Below are positions 1-14,990 of a stretch of 64,000 bases of DNA, piece after piece. Both the position numbers and the translations under genes were made by a program. The notes beneath the pieces were generated by a model that was not told the origin of the DNA, made no database searches, and saw only the letters and a program-made list of their open reading frames with translations. Each line of letters begins with the position of its first letter. Position 1 is the first letter of the stretch. This DNA is from Ichthyophthirius multifiliis (taxonomy: Eukaryota > Ciliophora > Oligohymenophorea > Hymenostomatida), in assembly GCF_000220395.1 (NCBI RefSeq), contig NW_004086313.1:1-64000 (forward strand). Direction: 5' to 3'.

Positions 1-476
1 AATTTTTTAAATAAAATTTATATATATTAATATAATTAATTAGGTTTAATAAAACAAATTAAACGTATACAAAAACTATAAAAAACATAATTATGAAATT
101 TTAGTGTAGTTATATTAATATAAGAATTTTTTAATAATTTCGAAATTTTTAATTATTATGTTATAATTTTTTTAATCTTTAAATCTAATACAAGTATATG
201 AGTAATTATTATTCTATGTTATTTATGTTTTTAGTTAATTAATTTAAAGTGATTAAAAATTATAAACTTTTAATTTATACTTAATTTCACTTAATTTTAA
301 TTAGTGTAAGTGAAATTATTATTATTTTTGTTTATTTATAGTTCAATATTTTTTTTTATGTAAAAATAAATAATATGACCCATAAAAAATATTTTTTAAA
401 AAATAGAATTTTAAATATTATTTATTAAAATTTATAAAAATAAATACCATAAAGTCTTGTAATAAATTCCTCAATA

Positions 477-526
<50 letters not shown>

Positions 527-743
527 CTTGCCATAATTTAATTTGATATATTAATTTTTTAATTAATAAATTATATAAACAAAAAATTAATAAAAGAATT
601 TAAAATAAGTTCGCTTATATAACTGAGTCATCTAAAAAAACTATTTTTTTTTTTAATTTGACTTTGCGGTATTTGCGGTAATTAAAATATTATAATTTCT
701 TATTTTAAATATAATGTAAGGAAAATATTTTTACTATATTATT
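1..743. other. intergenic AT-rich DNA
   Basis: No coding frame could be followed in this stretch on either strand with the ciliate code. It contains a pure (TA)n tract near 484-523 and a short direct repeat of the 9-mer TTTGCGGTA at about 662-681. The right end is the downstream flank of the minus-strand gene ending at 744. Confidence 0.6.
484..523. repeat. (TA)n microsatellite
   Basis: Uninterrupted alternating TA of about 40 bases in intergenic DNA. Confidence 0.9.
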
Positions 744-1966
744 TCAGCAATTTTAATTATTTTTTAAGAATTAATTTAAAGTATTGACATTATTTTCTGT
801 ACCTTTAAGAAAATGAGAAACATTTTCTTTAATTTCTTATTTAATAATATTTTCGGCAAAAGATATATTTTTTTCATTTACAATTTCTTTTTCTTTTTCA
901 TTTTCTATATTATTGAATATATGTTTATAAACTATTTAATCTTTTCCTTTTTTTAATTTCTATTTTATTTAACAATTTTCAATATAATTATTAAATTAAT
1001 CAATAGTTTGTTTATCTTCTTTATAAATATCCAAATATTTTATAAATATATTTTCTGCTTCTTAAAAATATGCTAAATAATAAAGACATTTTGCTTTGAA
1101 ATACAAAGCTTTTTGATCATTTTCAGATTCTTCCAAAATTTTTTCTGCTAAACCTAAACAACTAATATATTTTTTGCTTTTAAATCCGCATACAATTGCA
1201 TTTTTTATCGCTTTTTTTTAAGTTAACTAAAATGAGGAATACATTATTCATACTTTTCTCTATCTTTTAATATCATATTTTCAATATTTGTTAATTCAAC
1301 ATAAAAATTGTAATATTTTTTAAAACAAATTTCATTATTTTAAGATTAATTAAAATTTTATTTAAGTAACTCGAATTTTTCTTAAAATTTTTATATTTTT
1401 TCTTCGAAAAAACTATTTTGATCTTCTAAAACTTTTTATTTTTCTATTAAATTTTTTGCTTTTTAAAATTCTAAAAATTTTATTTTGTAGATTTTTTTTT
1501 TTCCTGTAAGTTTAAAATCTTTTAAATTTTCAATTATATTCATCGTTAAAAAAAATGCGTCATCAATGCAAAAAAAAGCTTCTTCTTAATATTCAAGAAA
1601 GCAACTAACTAAATAATATGCAAAGCTCACATTCTTTTATTTGTCAAATAAACAAAGGTTTATTGGAACTTTTCTTTCTAATTTGTTTTATAATACTCCT
1701 TCAATACTTCTAATTTCTACAAGTAATTTTACTTTAAACAATTAGTATTCACATATTTATTTTTCCAATACTTCTTCGGTATTCAAATATTTTGTTTTAT
1801 TTTACTCGTACAAAGAATTACACATATATTTTTTAAAACCATTTAAAATGTTTATTTATTTTTTTTCTTGCAAAAATTCAAAATCTATAAGGTTGTCTGA
1901 TGCAATATTTTAAAATTAACTTTCTATTATTTATTTTGGGTCTTATACTATTAAAAATTACGACAT
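744..1966 (-). CDS. coiled-coil protein with C-terminal TPR-like region
   Basis: Read on the minus strand with TAA/TAG as Gln, the frame opens at ATG 1966-1964 and stops at TGA 746-744. One intron, about 1243-1316 (74 nt, GT..AG), is needed to join two frames; the exon sum is then 1,149 nt (382 aa). The N-terminal half is charged and helical. The middle is a coiled coil rich in E, K, N and Q. The last third has the helix-turn-helix look of tetratricopeptide repeats, with the motifs KALYFKAKCLYYLA and YFQEAENIFIKYL. TPR arrays usually bind other proteins. The alternative to the intron is a one-base frameshift near 1246. The exact family is not recognised. Confidence 0.6.
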
Positions 1967-2654
1967 ATTTTAGGTAATTAGTTAATAATTGTGTATTTAT
2001 AATATATATATTTTATTAATAAATTTTAGATATTATTTTTTTAAAAAATCTTTAATTATTTATTTATATTTATAAAAAAAAAAAATTGAAATTAAAATAA
2101 CATTTAATTTTTTTTTATATTAAAATGCGAAAAAAATAATAAATTATATAGCATAAAACAAACTAAAATAATTACAATTATTTAGAAATAATTATATATT
2201 AAATATTGATAGATTTATTTAACTTATTATATAAATATTATTAAATATAAATTCAATTATATAATTATAAAATTATAAAGTCAAATATTTTAGTATTTTA
2301 TAATATTATCCATTTTTTAAAATTATAGCAGATAATCTAATTTATAAATTTAAGACAAAAGAAGCAAATTGCAAAAATAATAAAAATATTAGATTGTTTA
2401 ACTCATAATATATTCATTATTTAAAATTTTGTTTATATTCTAGACTATTAGTAAAATATTAATAATTAAAATATAAAAATAATAATTATTAATTTTTTAA
2501 AAAATTAATCAATTTATTTTATCAATTTTTTTTTTATGGTTATTTCAATTTTATAATCAATAAATATAAGAATGTTAATGAAACATTATACTTTTTAAAA
2601 GAATATTGTAAAATAGTTTATATATTTTAAATTATTTATTAAATAAAAAAATTA

Positions 2655-2663
2655 AATATATAT

Positions 2664-2714
<51 letters not shown>
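2655..2714. repeat. (TA)n microsatellite
   Basis: Long alternating TA tract with one break, in intergenic DNA. Confidence 0.85.
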
Positions 2715-2717
<3 letters not shown>

Positions 2718-3469
2718 TTAATATATTATTATTATTTTTTTATTTATTTATATTTTATTTTTTTATTTTAGTTTTTTTATATATATTTTAATTAAAAATC
2801 ATTTATATAAACTATTATTTAGATTTAATGCTTTTTATAATATTTAATTTAATTTTATATTAAATTTAAGATTTTCATTTGGAATGCTACTATATTATAT
2901 AATTTAGTAGTTTTGTTTGGATACATTTTAATAATAAAAATATTAATAAATTAATGATAATGTTAAATATTTTTATTGAAAAATATAAAAATTAATAATT
3001 TCTAAACAATTTGAATACAATGCATAAATTTAATAGCAAATTTATTACTATTTGGTTTTCTAAAAAATGGTAAATTTCTATTATGAAAATATGACTAAAT
3101 ATAATATTTTTGTTTTATTTTTAAATATTATTTTATTTCTGTGGTTTAGATTATAATTATAAAAACATAACTATATTTTACAAAAGTTTTTAAATTAATA
3201 AATTTTAGTTAAATAGCTAAAAATTTTGAATTTTCTTTGACTTTATTATATAATATTTTATCATTTTTTATTTGACTTTATAATTTAAAATGTTATATAA
3301 TTAAATAATTTAAACATAAAAAAAATTCTTTATTTTATTTACAATGTCTCATTATACATGATATTATTTTAAAAATTATTGATTTAGTTGAAAAATAATA
3401 GTAATATAGTTTCAGTATTTATTAATTATAAAATGAAAAAATATAAAAAACTTTTCAGTTTTGGCTATA

Positions 3470-3575
3470 GCTGTTTAAAAAAGCTTTTTTTTTTTTTCGC
3501 GACCTATTGTTCATATTACTATCTCAGTCAGCCCGAAAATTTTAGAAAAAATTGAAGGGCATAGAAGAAAAAAAA
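3470..3575. ncRNA. possible small structured RNA (unassigned)
   Basis: A local island of higher GC sits in otherwise nearly pure A/T intergenic DNA. It begins with a small inverted repeat around GGCTATAGCT, continues through a 14-T run and CGCGACC, and ends with a hairpin whose outer stem is GCCC/GGGC and whose inner stem is AATTTT/AAAATT (about 3531-3560). It has no reading frame of note. It does not match a tRNA cloverleaf, and I could not match it to U1, U2, U4, U5, U6, 7SL or telomerase RNA from memory. Strand and function are unknown. Confidence 0.2.
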
Positions 3576-3635
3576 TCTCCTTTGAAGAATAGAAGTTATA
3601 TATTATATTTTAAATATTTATTTTTGTTTAAAAAA

Positions 3636-5975
3636 TCAATTAAAATACTAAATATTTTTAAAACTATTATTTTTATCAAAATGTTCTAAATTCGTTACCT
3701 AATCCCCTAACCAATAAATTTACTTATCCAAAATTAACTTAAAAACCTATTCATTAGCATATGCATCTCCTATAAATCCTCTAACTTACCTAAATCCTTT
3801 TGCATCTATAAACTAAGCGCAAAAATCATCAACCCATCCTGGCAAAAAGTTAATAAGCTTAACCCCTAAGCCTTTAATATCATTAATTAAATCCGATAAA
3901 ATAGCAAGAAATTTCCCGAAATTAGTTTCTTATATTGAAAAAAAAAATAAAGCCCAATAAGAATAAAAACAAATATGATTTTTTAAAACTTACTTAAATG
4001 CGTTTTCGCTAAAAATATTTTTTTTTAAACGAAAAGCCAAATTCGCTCTAAAAATCCATGTTTATGTGTCATAAATAAAGCTTTAAAGCTAATTTTCTAC
4101 TTAAATAATTTCGTTTTTTATTTATATTTTTTAAGTTATTTACTAAGGGCTTTATTTTTTTAAATCAGATAGCAGGGTTTGAAGATTTTCTTTCTTTTTT
4201 TCTTCATTTTCCCAATCTAAAAAAGCATTTAAGTCTACATATAAAGCTAAAAAAATAATATCTAACTTCTTATTGCAAAGTTTTTTTTAATAAATAGGTT
4301 TTTTCCTTTCACTTTCAATTGTATCTTCTGTCATTTCGGTTATATGTTCGACTTTATTTGACTATTGTTGTTGTTTTTATTATAAAATATAAAGCTTTCT
4401 TTGAAGATTTTTTTATATTTGAGGATCTTGTATATTTGCCATTCCGAAATTTTTACCTTTTTCACTTTCTTCCTATTTCAAGAATGCTGGAAGTTCCTCA
4501 TTTTAATCTGAAAAATCTGAATAATCATAAGGCGCGGGTAAATTTTCTTCTTCTTTTTATTCTTTTTCTTTTATTTTGAAGGGAAAATCTTCTTTAAAAT
4601 GATAATTTTAGGAAATATTTTCTTAATCAAGGATAAATACATTGCCTCTTAATTTTATAATAATTTCCCATCCTATTTTTTATTACAAAAACAACAAAAT
4701 ATTATAAATTTAGAGTTATTCTTAATTTAATATATATGTATTTTTAGGAATTTTATTATTATTTTTTTGCTGAAAAGGCTCTTTGTTTTTTTAATTTTCG
4801 AATTTTTCAGAAAAAATATTAAAATTAGGCAAAATATCAGATGAAAATGCATTTTTTGGCTTTGTTTTTTCAAATAAAAATTCATTTTCATTAAACAAAA
4901 AATCATTTTTTTGCTCATTTTCTGAAATTAAGTCTGCTGCATGGTTTAAGCATACTAAAACATATTCAAAGTCTTATTTTTCAATTAAAATTTTTGCCAA
5001 AAGTATCCATAATTCAAAACTATTTACAAAAATTTTGATTAAATAATTTGAAAGTGTTAAAGCTTCTTTAAATTTTTAAATTCTTATAAGATTTTGGGCT
5101 TAAACATATAATAAAAGTGCAGAATCTGTTTACTTGATTAAAAAACTAGCGATAAGCTTTAAACTTTCTTATTTTTTTCCTAAAGCCTAGTAAACATCAT
5201 TTAGAAAAAGTACAATTTTGGAATTATCTTATATATATTCTTCATAAATATCCTTTAAAAAAATATACCTTTTTTTTCTCATTAAATATTCGTGTAATAA
5301 ATAAATACTTTTTGATCCTTTCCATTAAAAATATTTATTTTTTTCATCCATTTCAAGCTCGTTTTATTTAATAACGTTAAAAAAGCACTTTAAAAATTCC
5401 AAAAAAGCTTCCTTTTTCGCAAATTCTTCAATATATTTTCCCGCTGGAACTTTCTTTGGATAAAAAGATCTTAAACCACTACTTACCATTGCCCTTTCCC
5501 ATATTTTATCATCAATAGTTATCATATTATTTAATTTTTTAAATCCATATAATTTCATTGTGCCTGGAATAGTAATTTCGATATGGATATCGATTTTTTA
5601 AAATGCATCAAAAATACAAAAATATGCTTTTTCTATTTCCCATTTTTCATTTTTTTGGAAAATATTCCCTTTTTCTTCCTCCATATTTTATATTAATTAT
5701 GTTATATATGCTGATATTGAGGCTGGAGTAGATAAACTTAAACCATATACATAATGATAAGTTGATATTCGGGTATTTATTTTTCCTAATGATAATAAAG
5801 AGCCTTGGTTATGCTTTTTTATTAAGTAGCATAGATCTGGAGGACCTAAATTTGTATAATTTTGTATCTATTTTATTCTATTTCGAAGAATTTATTGCTA
5901 GTATTAGGATGGATCAATTATTTCTATAAGATTTTTTATTGTATGACCTAGAGGAATAATGGATGTTTACTTCAT
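3636..5975 (-). CDS. ChAPs-family (Chs5-Arf1-binding) TPR protein
   Basis: Single-exon minus-strand gene of 2,340 nt (779 aa), from ATG 5975-5973 to TGA 3638-3636, open throughout with the ciliate code. Near the N-terminus is GPPDLCYLIK followed by a YHYVYGL segment, which resembles the conserved start of ChAPs proteins. The middle has helical repeats (ALLLYVQAQ, FELWILLAK). A GWEIIIKLRGNVFI segment resembles the WE..R..VF signature of the family. In fungi these proteins bind Chs5 and Arf1 in the exomer, which sorts cargo from the trans-Golgi to the surface. A role in Golgi export here is inferred. A central K/E/Q-rich stretch is probably disordered. The family call rests on remembered motifs; a general TPR protein is the alternative. 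Confidence 0.6.
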
Positions 5976-6316
5976 TTTTTTAATTAATTTTAACTAATTT
6001 TTTTATTTGGATTTATTGATTTTTTAAAAATTATTTGAAAATTAAAAATTATTTATTAACTTTATTATTTTTTTAATTAGTTATTTATAATAATATTTCA
6101 AAATTAAAGAAAGAAATTAAAATAATAAATATAATTTAAATATTAAATTAATCAAATAATATTACCTAAACTTATTAAAAAATATGAATATATATTTTAT
6201 AATTATATTTAAGATTTTTAAATAAAATTTTGATGTATATTACTGAATAAAAAGACATTATTAAAATTTAATATTGTTAAAACAAAATCCAAAACAATAA
6301 AAATATAAAAAAAAAA
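5976..6316. other. intergenic spacer
   Basis: About 340 bases of A/T sequence between the stop of the HECT ligase gene and the start of the ChAPs-like gene, both on the minus strand. No frame, tract or motif stands out. It must contain the promoter of the ChAPs-like gene. Confidence 0.5.
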
Positions 6317-9300
6317 TCATCTAATATAAAATCCTTTTTATCCTTCAGTTAATGCAATTTAGAATTTTTCTTTCATAATCTCTTTACTTTCATATTCTGG
6401 TAATTCTGAATTAAAAAAAAAAAAATAGTAAAAAAATTAAAAAAATAAAAAATAAAACCGATTTCTTTAAAGCAAGTATGAGAAATAGGTAAAGATTATT
6501 TATCAAGTTTTTTATTAGAAATAGTAATTTAGAAGTTTTAAAATCCACCAAAAGGTACTTTAAAGGAACTAGTAGCAAAAAATAAAAATCCTGCCCTTTG
6601 TTCTTAATTGTATTCTTCTAAAATTTCGAACATCCATTATATTTAAGGAGATTTCGAAGTATATTTTCCTTCACAAATAACATTTTTTTTCATATCTTCA
6701 ACTAAAATAAAAATAAAATAAAAATTAATATAACATAATGAATATATTTTACTATCAATAATATGCACCCCGGACAATTTAATACCTAATTCTCTAACTG
6801 AAAGAATTTTTAAATGATCGAAAGGAATGACTTCATAAAAACCTTTTTTAAAAGCCTCGACTTACTTTTCGATTTATTTAACCATTCTAAAATAAGCTAA
6901 TTCTTTTACATATTATTTTTTGTTTTCTTCAGTAACTTCAATGTTACTTCCATTAGGAATTAACTCAACAACTTTTGTTTTTCCAAATTAATTAAAAGTA
7001 AATGTGAAATCTAAGCATAGACTTTCAACATTATTTTAAAGAATATCTTATAATCCTCTGGCCATATCTGGATCAATATCTTCCAAATCATTTATATAGA
7101 GATTTTATTATAGCAATTATTTCATAAAGGATTTTGTCAAATCAACCTCACATGTATATCCATCTAAAATAGATTTTGCTAATAATCTTCCAGCAAGTTA
7201 AAAGTGTAATAAATAATCAGGAATTATACATGAATTTATAGAAGGTTACATTGTTATTCCATTTGAAGAAACTGAAAAAAATCCTTTTTATGGATCTAAT
7301 AAATCCTTAAATACTTAGCTATAAAATTCTCTTGAAGGGCCTCCAGCATCTACTCCTGGTTCATCTTTAAATTTGATTTCGAATTTTCTTTGTACTAAAT
7401 TTACTGGAATTAATTCAATTAACTTTTTATATGTATTAAGCCACATTTAATCTCTTTCTAAATCAATATTCATTTCAACCCAATCTGTTGAATATTTTTT
7501 TTACCAAACTTAACTTAAATATCTATATATAAAGTTAAAAAAAATAATGATAAAAAAAAACAAAAAATACTTAATAATACTAAATTTCTAATTCATTGTT
7601 AATTTCTTATAATCTAAACTTTATACAAACTTACAAAATTATTTATTATGATCCATTGTTTTAATGGCTAAATTCAAGAACTTACTTTTGATAATTTCAT
7701 ATAAATCCTATATAACAAACTAGTTATTTTTAAAAGAAATATTTGAATATTGTTTGGAGAGTAAATTAGAATTTAATTCTTCTTCTTCTTCCATAGGCGC
7801 ATAAGTTAAAATTCTTTTTAAAAAAGGAGATTTAGGTTCGTTTTGTTCTGAAAATTCATTATTTTACAAACAAAAAGTTTAATAAATAATCAAAAAAGAT
7901 CTTAAACAATAAAAAAAATCAGTAAATGTATATTCTGATTCATTATTATTATCTTCTATTTTATCCAAAAGCAAACATAAATTAATTAATTCAAAGGTTT
8001 TTAAATAAAAATTTTACAAATGTATACAATCGTCAACCCAAATATGTTTAATTTCATCTAAAAACATCTTTTTCTAGATTAAAATTTTATTTTCAAACCA
8101 TTATTAATCTTTCTCTTCTTTTTTAAATTCCGGAAACAAGGATTTCATATTTACAACTAAAATATTATCAATTTTTTTCAATAAAAACTTTAAGTTTCTA
8201 TAAAAAGAATTCTAATAGCTATTCCAAAATTCATATAATTTTTTTATTATGCTAATATATTCGTCTTTTAATTATTATGTTATTATTTCACCATTTGAGT
8301 TTTTTATTGGTTAATAAAAGTTTTATACTTTATATTTCTCAAATAATTCATTTTTAAATGCTTATACTTTGTTTAATAATATTTCTATAACTTCTTACAT
8401 ATTTATTCCATATAATGCTAATATTTATTCACTTACAAAATTATATATATTTGTTTCTAATATATCTTTTTCTAAAAATTCTAATGCTTCATCGAAATCT
8501 TTAAATAACCTATTGTTTAGAATTATATATTTGATTATATATTCAAGGATATTAAAATTTTAGATTTTTTTATTTATTTTATATATTTTATTTTAGCCAA
8601 TCAGTGAAATCTAATTATTATTCAAAAGAATTTGATTTTTAATATTTTTATTATCAACATTAACCTTAATTTATAAAACTTAATTTCTATATTGATTGTA
8701 AACACTAAGAATCTTAATAAAAATACTATCGTATTTTGTATCGTAAAATCTAATATAATTTTAATCAACATTATCTATTGAAAAACTCTCATCATAAGGT
8801 TAAGCTAAAGATGATTTTAGTTTAATGCAATTAAATATACTAAATATAATTTCTTCAAAATTTTTATATTAAGATTCTATATTTTCCTTCACTATATCAA
8901 ATCCTATTTAAAAAGAAATTTATTCGTATTTTTTTTCTTTTATTTCAAATAAACTTTCACTTATATTTTCATATAATATGTCTTATTTCGTTAAAACTAT
9001 TTCTTCTTAAGCATTTTCAAATATTTAAATGTTTTCGAAATATTTTTCATTTATAAACTCGTCAAAATTTAGTACTAATAAACCTATTTTTTTTTCTAAA
9101 AGTATAAACTTTATCATATTGGTTGCATTTTCTACAATTTCTTATATTTTATCTACCATTTTTATTGAATTCTTATAAATATATATTTTTTATAAAAGAA
9201 ATATATATAAAAAAAAATTAAAATATATATTTACATCTTCAAAATTAATTTATTTTTATTTTAAATAATCATCAACCCATTAAATATTTAATTTTTTTCT

Positions 9301-12300
9301 CAAAAAAAATTTTTTGGTAAAAAACAAATATAAACCAAGAATTTTAAAATAGTTGAATGGGTTTAAAAAAGCATAATTAAATATTTTTTGATAATAATTA
9401 ATATCTTATCCCTCAAATAAACTTAAAATAACTAACTTAAATCCAGTCTTTTGATTTATAATGGGAATTTGAAGGCATTTTTCAAATTAATTTTTAAATT
9501 ATTTTTCTTTCTCATCTTCTAATTTTCCCTTAAATAAATCCTGTACTTAATTTAGAATATTAAAAATTCTACCTTCTTTACTTTTCTATTCTGGATTTTC
9601 AAGACATTATAAATATTTTTTAGATTCTTCTTATATTGTTTAATCAAATAATTATAAATAATCTTAATCCTATGAAACAAGTATAACTTTTTTATCGTTT
9701 TCATCTAAGGATTAAATAATATTAGTGAATTATTCAGACTAAAGATAATTTTTTAACTCTTTTTGATTTTCATTAAACTCTAATTCTTATTCAAAAACTT
9801 TAGAAATTTATAATTTTTCACGTTTTTAAAAAATTTAAATTTTCTAATCTTTATATTTATTTCTTTCTTATTTTTTTTAGTTTAAATAATTTATTTTTTC
9901 ATCATAATTTAAACTTAAAAATTCTTCAATATTAATCTGATATTATTCAATTATATTTTCATCATATTCATTTTATTCCAAAAAAAATTTTAATTTATTT
10001 AATTATTGATCTTTCTTGTATTTTTCATCATCAAAATTTTCAAAATGTATTGTTTAATACATTTAATTTTCTTCTTTTTATTCTTCTAATTATTATTATA
10101 TTTAATGTATTTTTATTTATGTTTCTTTAAGCTCTAGTTATTTTATTAATTGATTATTACATTCAATTTAAATGTTGGTTTTATCATAATATTAATCTAA
10201 AAATTTTATTTATTTATCATAGTTTTTTCTTATTTTTTAATCATACTAATTTTTTATTATCATTTAATATATTTCTTCATTTACATTATTTTATTCTTTA
10301 ATTTTATTATTGTTTTCTTCTTTAATTTCAATATATTCTTATTGTTATTCTTATAAAAGTTCATCTTCGAATTCCCATTTTAATAATTATTATTCTTCTT
10401 ACTGTTATATATCATTATAAATTTATTCTAAATTATAAATTCCTTATGATTAATATTCATTTATTTTATCACATTTAAAGAAACTAAATAAATTGTCATC
10501 AACGAAATTTTAAATTTCTTAAAAATCGGATTCGTTTCCAAATATACTTTTTACTATAAATTTATATGCCTAGTAATATCCTTTTACAATATTTAATTCG
10601 AGCATACTTTAAAAATTTTCTTAAGTTTAAACTTTTTCTAAAGCTTTTTCAAACACACTTAAAATTATTATCCCATCTTTTTTACTTTTTTATTAAATCT
10701 ATTTTTATTTATTAAAATTAAAAAATTAAAATTTATTTTTATATCTTACGCATTTAATAGTTTTTTTAAAGAACTTAAACATTCCATTAAAAAGTTGTTT
10801 ATTTCTTTCATTTTAATAAAAACTCTCTTATTCAATAAAAACTTTCATTTTATAAATTATTTTATAAAGAGTATTTTTTAAAAACTTTTCTTTTAATTAT
10901 TCGTCATTACTTTTTACAGAAGTGAAAATAATAAACCCTAATATATCTAAAGATTAATTTTCACACCACATATTACAATAAATAAAGTAATCAAAAAGCT
11001 TTATATCATGCATAAATTCGAAAGGATGTAATTATTATAATTGTTCTACACACTCTTATTATAATGAAAATTAATTAAAGACAGGAACAATAAATTCATT
11101 GTAATTATTAATTAATCCAATTATAAATAATTCTATATTTACTGAAGGTATAAAATATTAAAAATCTTCTTTTTTATTGGTTTCTTATTCGTTTTTTATT
11201 TTACTTTTTATAAACTAGCTACTTCTTTAGGTATAAATGTTTATTAATTTTTGGATAAAAGAGAATTATTATTCACTTATTTTTACATATTTATGTCTAT
11301 TAGTATATATTTTTTTTATTTCTTCAATATTTTTAAAAAAGAATTTTTTATCTTTTTTATCCTCTTCATCAACTTTGTTTAGGTTTTTATCTTATTCACT
11401 TTTTACTTTTTTTTTTTTACTATTTTTTACTTCAATTTTTATATATTTTATATCATCATTTTTTATTATATCTTGGCTATTTTCTTCTTCGGATCCTTTT
11501 TCGCTTTTTTCTTCTTCACTTTAATCTAATTCATTTTTTTCACTAAAACTATTACTTTTAATTTCTTCTTCTTCTTAATTTTAATTTACATTCTATTAAA
11601 TATCTAGTTGATAAGTACAACTATCCTTTTTTTATTAATTTTCAACTTTCTCTTCACTTTTAACATCTAAAATTTCACTTAAAATTTATTTTAAATCATT
11701 TAAATTTCCATAAAACATTTTATTATATGTTTTTATAATACTGTTTTCTAAATCAGTAGAAGAAATATAAAAACTATTGAATAAATCCTCATCCTTATCG
11801 GATTTTTATTAATAAAATTCAACTAAATCTTATACTACTTTTTTCTTTAAAAAAGCATAAAAATGTTCAGGGCCAAAATATACAAAAAGTATATTTAAAA
11901 AGTAAAAAATTATTTAAGAATCTTTATTTTCCATTTAAGAATCTTTATCAACTAGAGGTTTAGTTTATAATGAAAGCAAAAAATAAAAGAAATCATTTAT
12001 TTTTTTCCATTATTTATTCTAAACAATAATAAAAATATTTTTTAAAATGTTCAAACAATTAGAAATTATATGATTAATTTTTTTTTATAATAAATCTTTT
12101 GATTTATATTCACAATTTTCACTTCCAAATTTCTTCTAATAAAATATTTCTTCTAATATTTCTATATTAATATCGTAAAAATCTTAAATCTATAGTTAAG
12201 TCAATTTAAAATTTTCCAAAATAAAGTTATGTTATCCTAATAAATCATCTAATAGATATAAATGTTAAAAAGAAAAAGTTTTTTCTTTTATTTACTATAA

Positions 12301-14945
12301 AATAATTTTTATTTAATTATAATAATCTTCCAAAGAATTATGAAAAAATAAAGAAAATTTAAGATCTTCATTTACTTTTTTAAGGTAAATCAAAAGAAAG
12401 TTATTTAAAAAATTAATATAATAGCAAACGTTATTTTAATTTATTTATTCTTTAGTTTTCTAAAAACAAATATCAATAAATGAATGAAAAGTAAAGCATT
12501 ATAATTATTTTATTGTGTTATTTTAATTTTCCTCTATTACCTTTTTGCTTTCTACAATAATGTTGATGTTATATTTATTCGTTTTACTTTCATTTTTATA
12601 TTTATATATTATGTCGTATAATAAATTCATTATTTTTTTAATTATTTCTATATTAAATTATTTTATGTATTCGTCTTTTTCGCTTATCTTTTTCCATTCT
12701 TCGATTTCTTATTTAATTTTTTCTATTGAATCTTCTTTCATTTTTTATATATATTCTTCTTTTTTGCCTAAATTTTATTCTTTATTTTTAGAATTATTTT
12801 CATTTGTTATATTATTCTCATTAAAATTTTTTTCATTAATTATATTTTATTTTTCATCTTAAAAGTTATTCTCACTTTTTTATTTAATATCTTCTTATAA
12901 ATCTTAACCCTTAATAACATTTTCTGTTTAACTCTATTTATTTTATTTTAAATTTTCAAGTTCTAAATTTAAAATGGTTTATTCTTTTCTTTCAAACTAA
13001 TAAGTAAGAAATTCATATTCTTAATATAAAAAATGATTAATCAATTTTTTGATTTTTAAAGAGATGAAAATTCCTTTTTAATTAATACCATAATTCAATA
13101 ATGAATTAAAAACACTTCCAATTAAATTTTGAAAAGAAATATATTATTATATGCAATTATTCCCTTCATATGTAATTTCAATTAAATATTTACTAATTTC
13201 TTTAATTTCTTTAAAAATTAAATTTTACTTGTCTTTTTTTTTATCAAAATATTTTTGTTAACTTAAATCATTCAAAACAAACAAATTAATCAGCAAATCT
13301 TTTAATTTTTCCAAGTTTTATTATTAAGCTTCATCTTAAAAATTAATCAGAAAATATAAATCCTTCAAAAAGCTTACACAAAAATAGATGATAACTTATT
13401 GAGCATATTACTTAATAAACTAATAAAATTTATCTTTAGAATTATTTATTTTATGTAAATATTCAATTACAAATAAAATATGATTATTAATAATATCAAT
13501 TAGAAACGAGAATTTTTTCAAATAAACTTTATATTTTTGTTTATTAATATCGATATCTGAGCTCAACAAAATGATTTTATTGTATAAAATTTTAAAAATG
13601 ATACTTTGTTTAAAAAATTCTTCCAATGAAAAGTCTTGGAAATTACAAATTACTTTTAATTTTTGTATAAAATCGCTATAAATTTCATCAAATATTTCAA
13701 TAAAATTCTCATTATAACAAAAATTTTTTGAATAACATTTCAAAATATTAAAATTAATTACAAAAAATTCATCTTTTATATATTCTTATTTATATTTATC
13801 AAAATCTATTTCCTCTTCATTTTAAGTTAGATTTTAATATTTCTCTATATTTATTTAACTTAAATTACTTATATATTTTTCTAAGTTAATATTTTAAAAT
13901 TAGCATTTATATAATTATATTTTCTCTTGTTTATTTATACTAAAATACTTTTCTTAATCATCATATAATTAATTTAAAGCAAAATATATTATTAAATTTA
14001 GGTACCAATATTATTACATTATTTTATAATCTTAAAAATCATCATTGTTTTATATTAAATTTAAAATAATATAAATATATTCTTTTGATTAAAATTTTTT
14101 GTAAAAGTTTATATCAATTTATTAATGTATTTTTTTTAATTTTTCTTTATTTTTATTTTCAAATTCAAATAAAATTTCTAATACAACATTAATGTAGTTT
14201 CTATTTTTAATTAAAGTTTTTTATTCATCATAGACATATGATTTTTTGGGTACATATGAATAAAAAAAATGATATGAATACTCTAAATTGCTTTAATTAA
14301 ATACAGAAAAGGGGTTTATTTAATCCAAATCATAAAATATGATTTTTTATATTATATTTTCAGTAACATTAGAAACTATATATATATATATTAATAAAAA
14401 ATAAGAAAATAGTTAAAATTTACGTTTTTTTCTATATTCACTTTTATAATAAGCAAATTAAGATTAAACTAATTAACAAAAAGTATAACTTTTTTAAATG
14501 TAAAATTAAAGGACTGCATAAGAATAACTGAATTTTTAAGGCTCGAATTTTTTTATCAAAGAAAACAATAAAACTTCAAATTATTATTGTTCTTTTTAAA
14601 TTTTATTCAAATATATTTTTTCGTATGAATCAATAAATATTTTTTTTATTTTTTTTGATAAAATTTCCTATTATAGATAAGCTTTATAATCCGTTTAACC
14701 ATAAATAATTCTAAAATATAATTCATAAATAAACTCATTTTCTTAAGGAAAGAAAACACTTATATTTGCTATTGCAACGTCTACATATTATTATTTATTA
14801 CTAAAATAGTTTTAATACTTTACATATTTTGTAAATATTTCATTTAATTTATTATATGTGTTTTCATCCAATTTTTCAAATTAGTCTATTTACTCATTAT
14901 AAACAAGAAAGAAAGTAATAAAAAAATCTCCGTATTTACAATCTT

Positions 14946-14990
<45 letters not shown>

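Larger units (their letters stand above)
1967..3635. other. intergenic AT-rich DNA
   Basis: About 1.7 kb with no supportable protein frame. It holds (TA)n tracts near 2655-2714 and several long A or T runs. The only less AT-rich island is at about 3470-3575 and is listed separately as a possible RNA. Confidence 0.55.

Noticed and set aside
1230-1320. Frameshift or pseudogene in the first TPR-like gene
   Set aside because: A 74-nt GT..AG intron gives an exact codon multiple, so a broken gene is not needed.
3490-3560. tRNA gene
   Set aside because: No T-loop consensus, anticodon stem or acceptor stem could be drawn.
11237-12862. Plus-strand Phe/Ser-rich ORFs at 11237-11524 and 12545-12862
   Set aside because: Both are antisense to the acidic K/E-rich linkers of the giant HECT gene on the minus strand.
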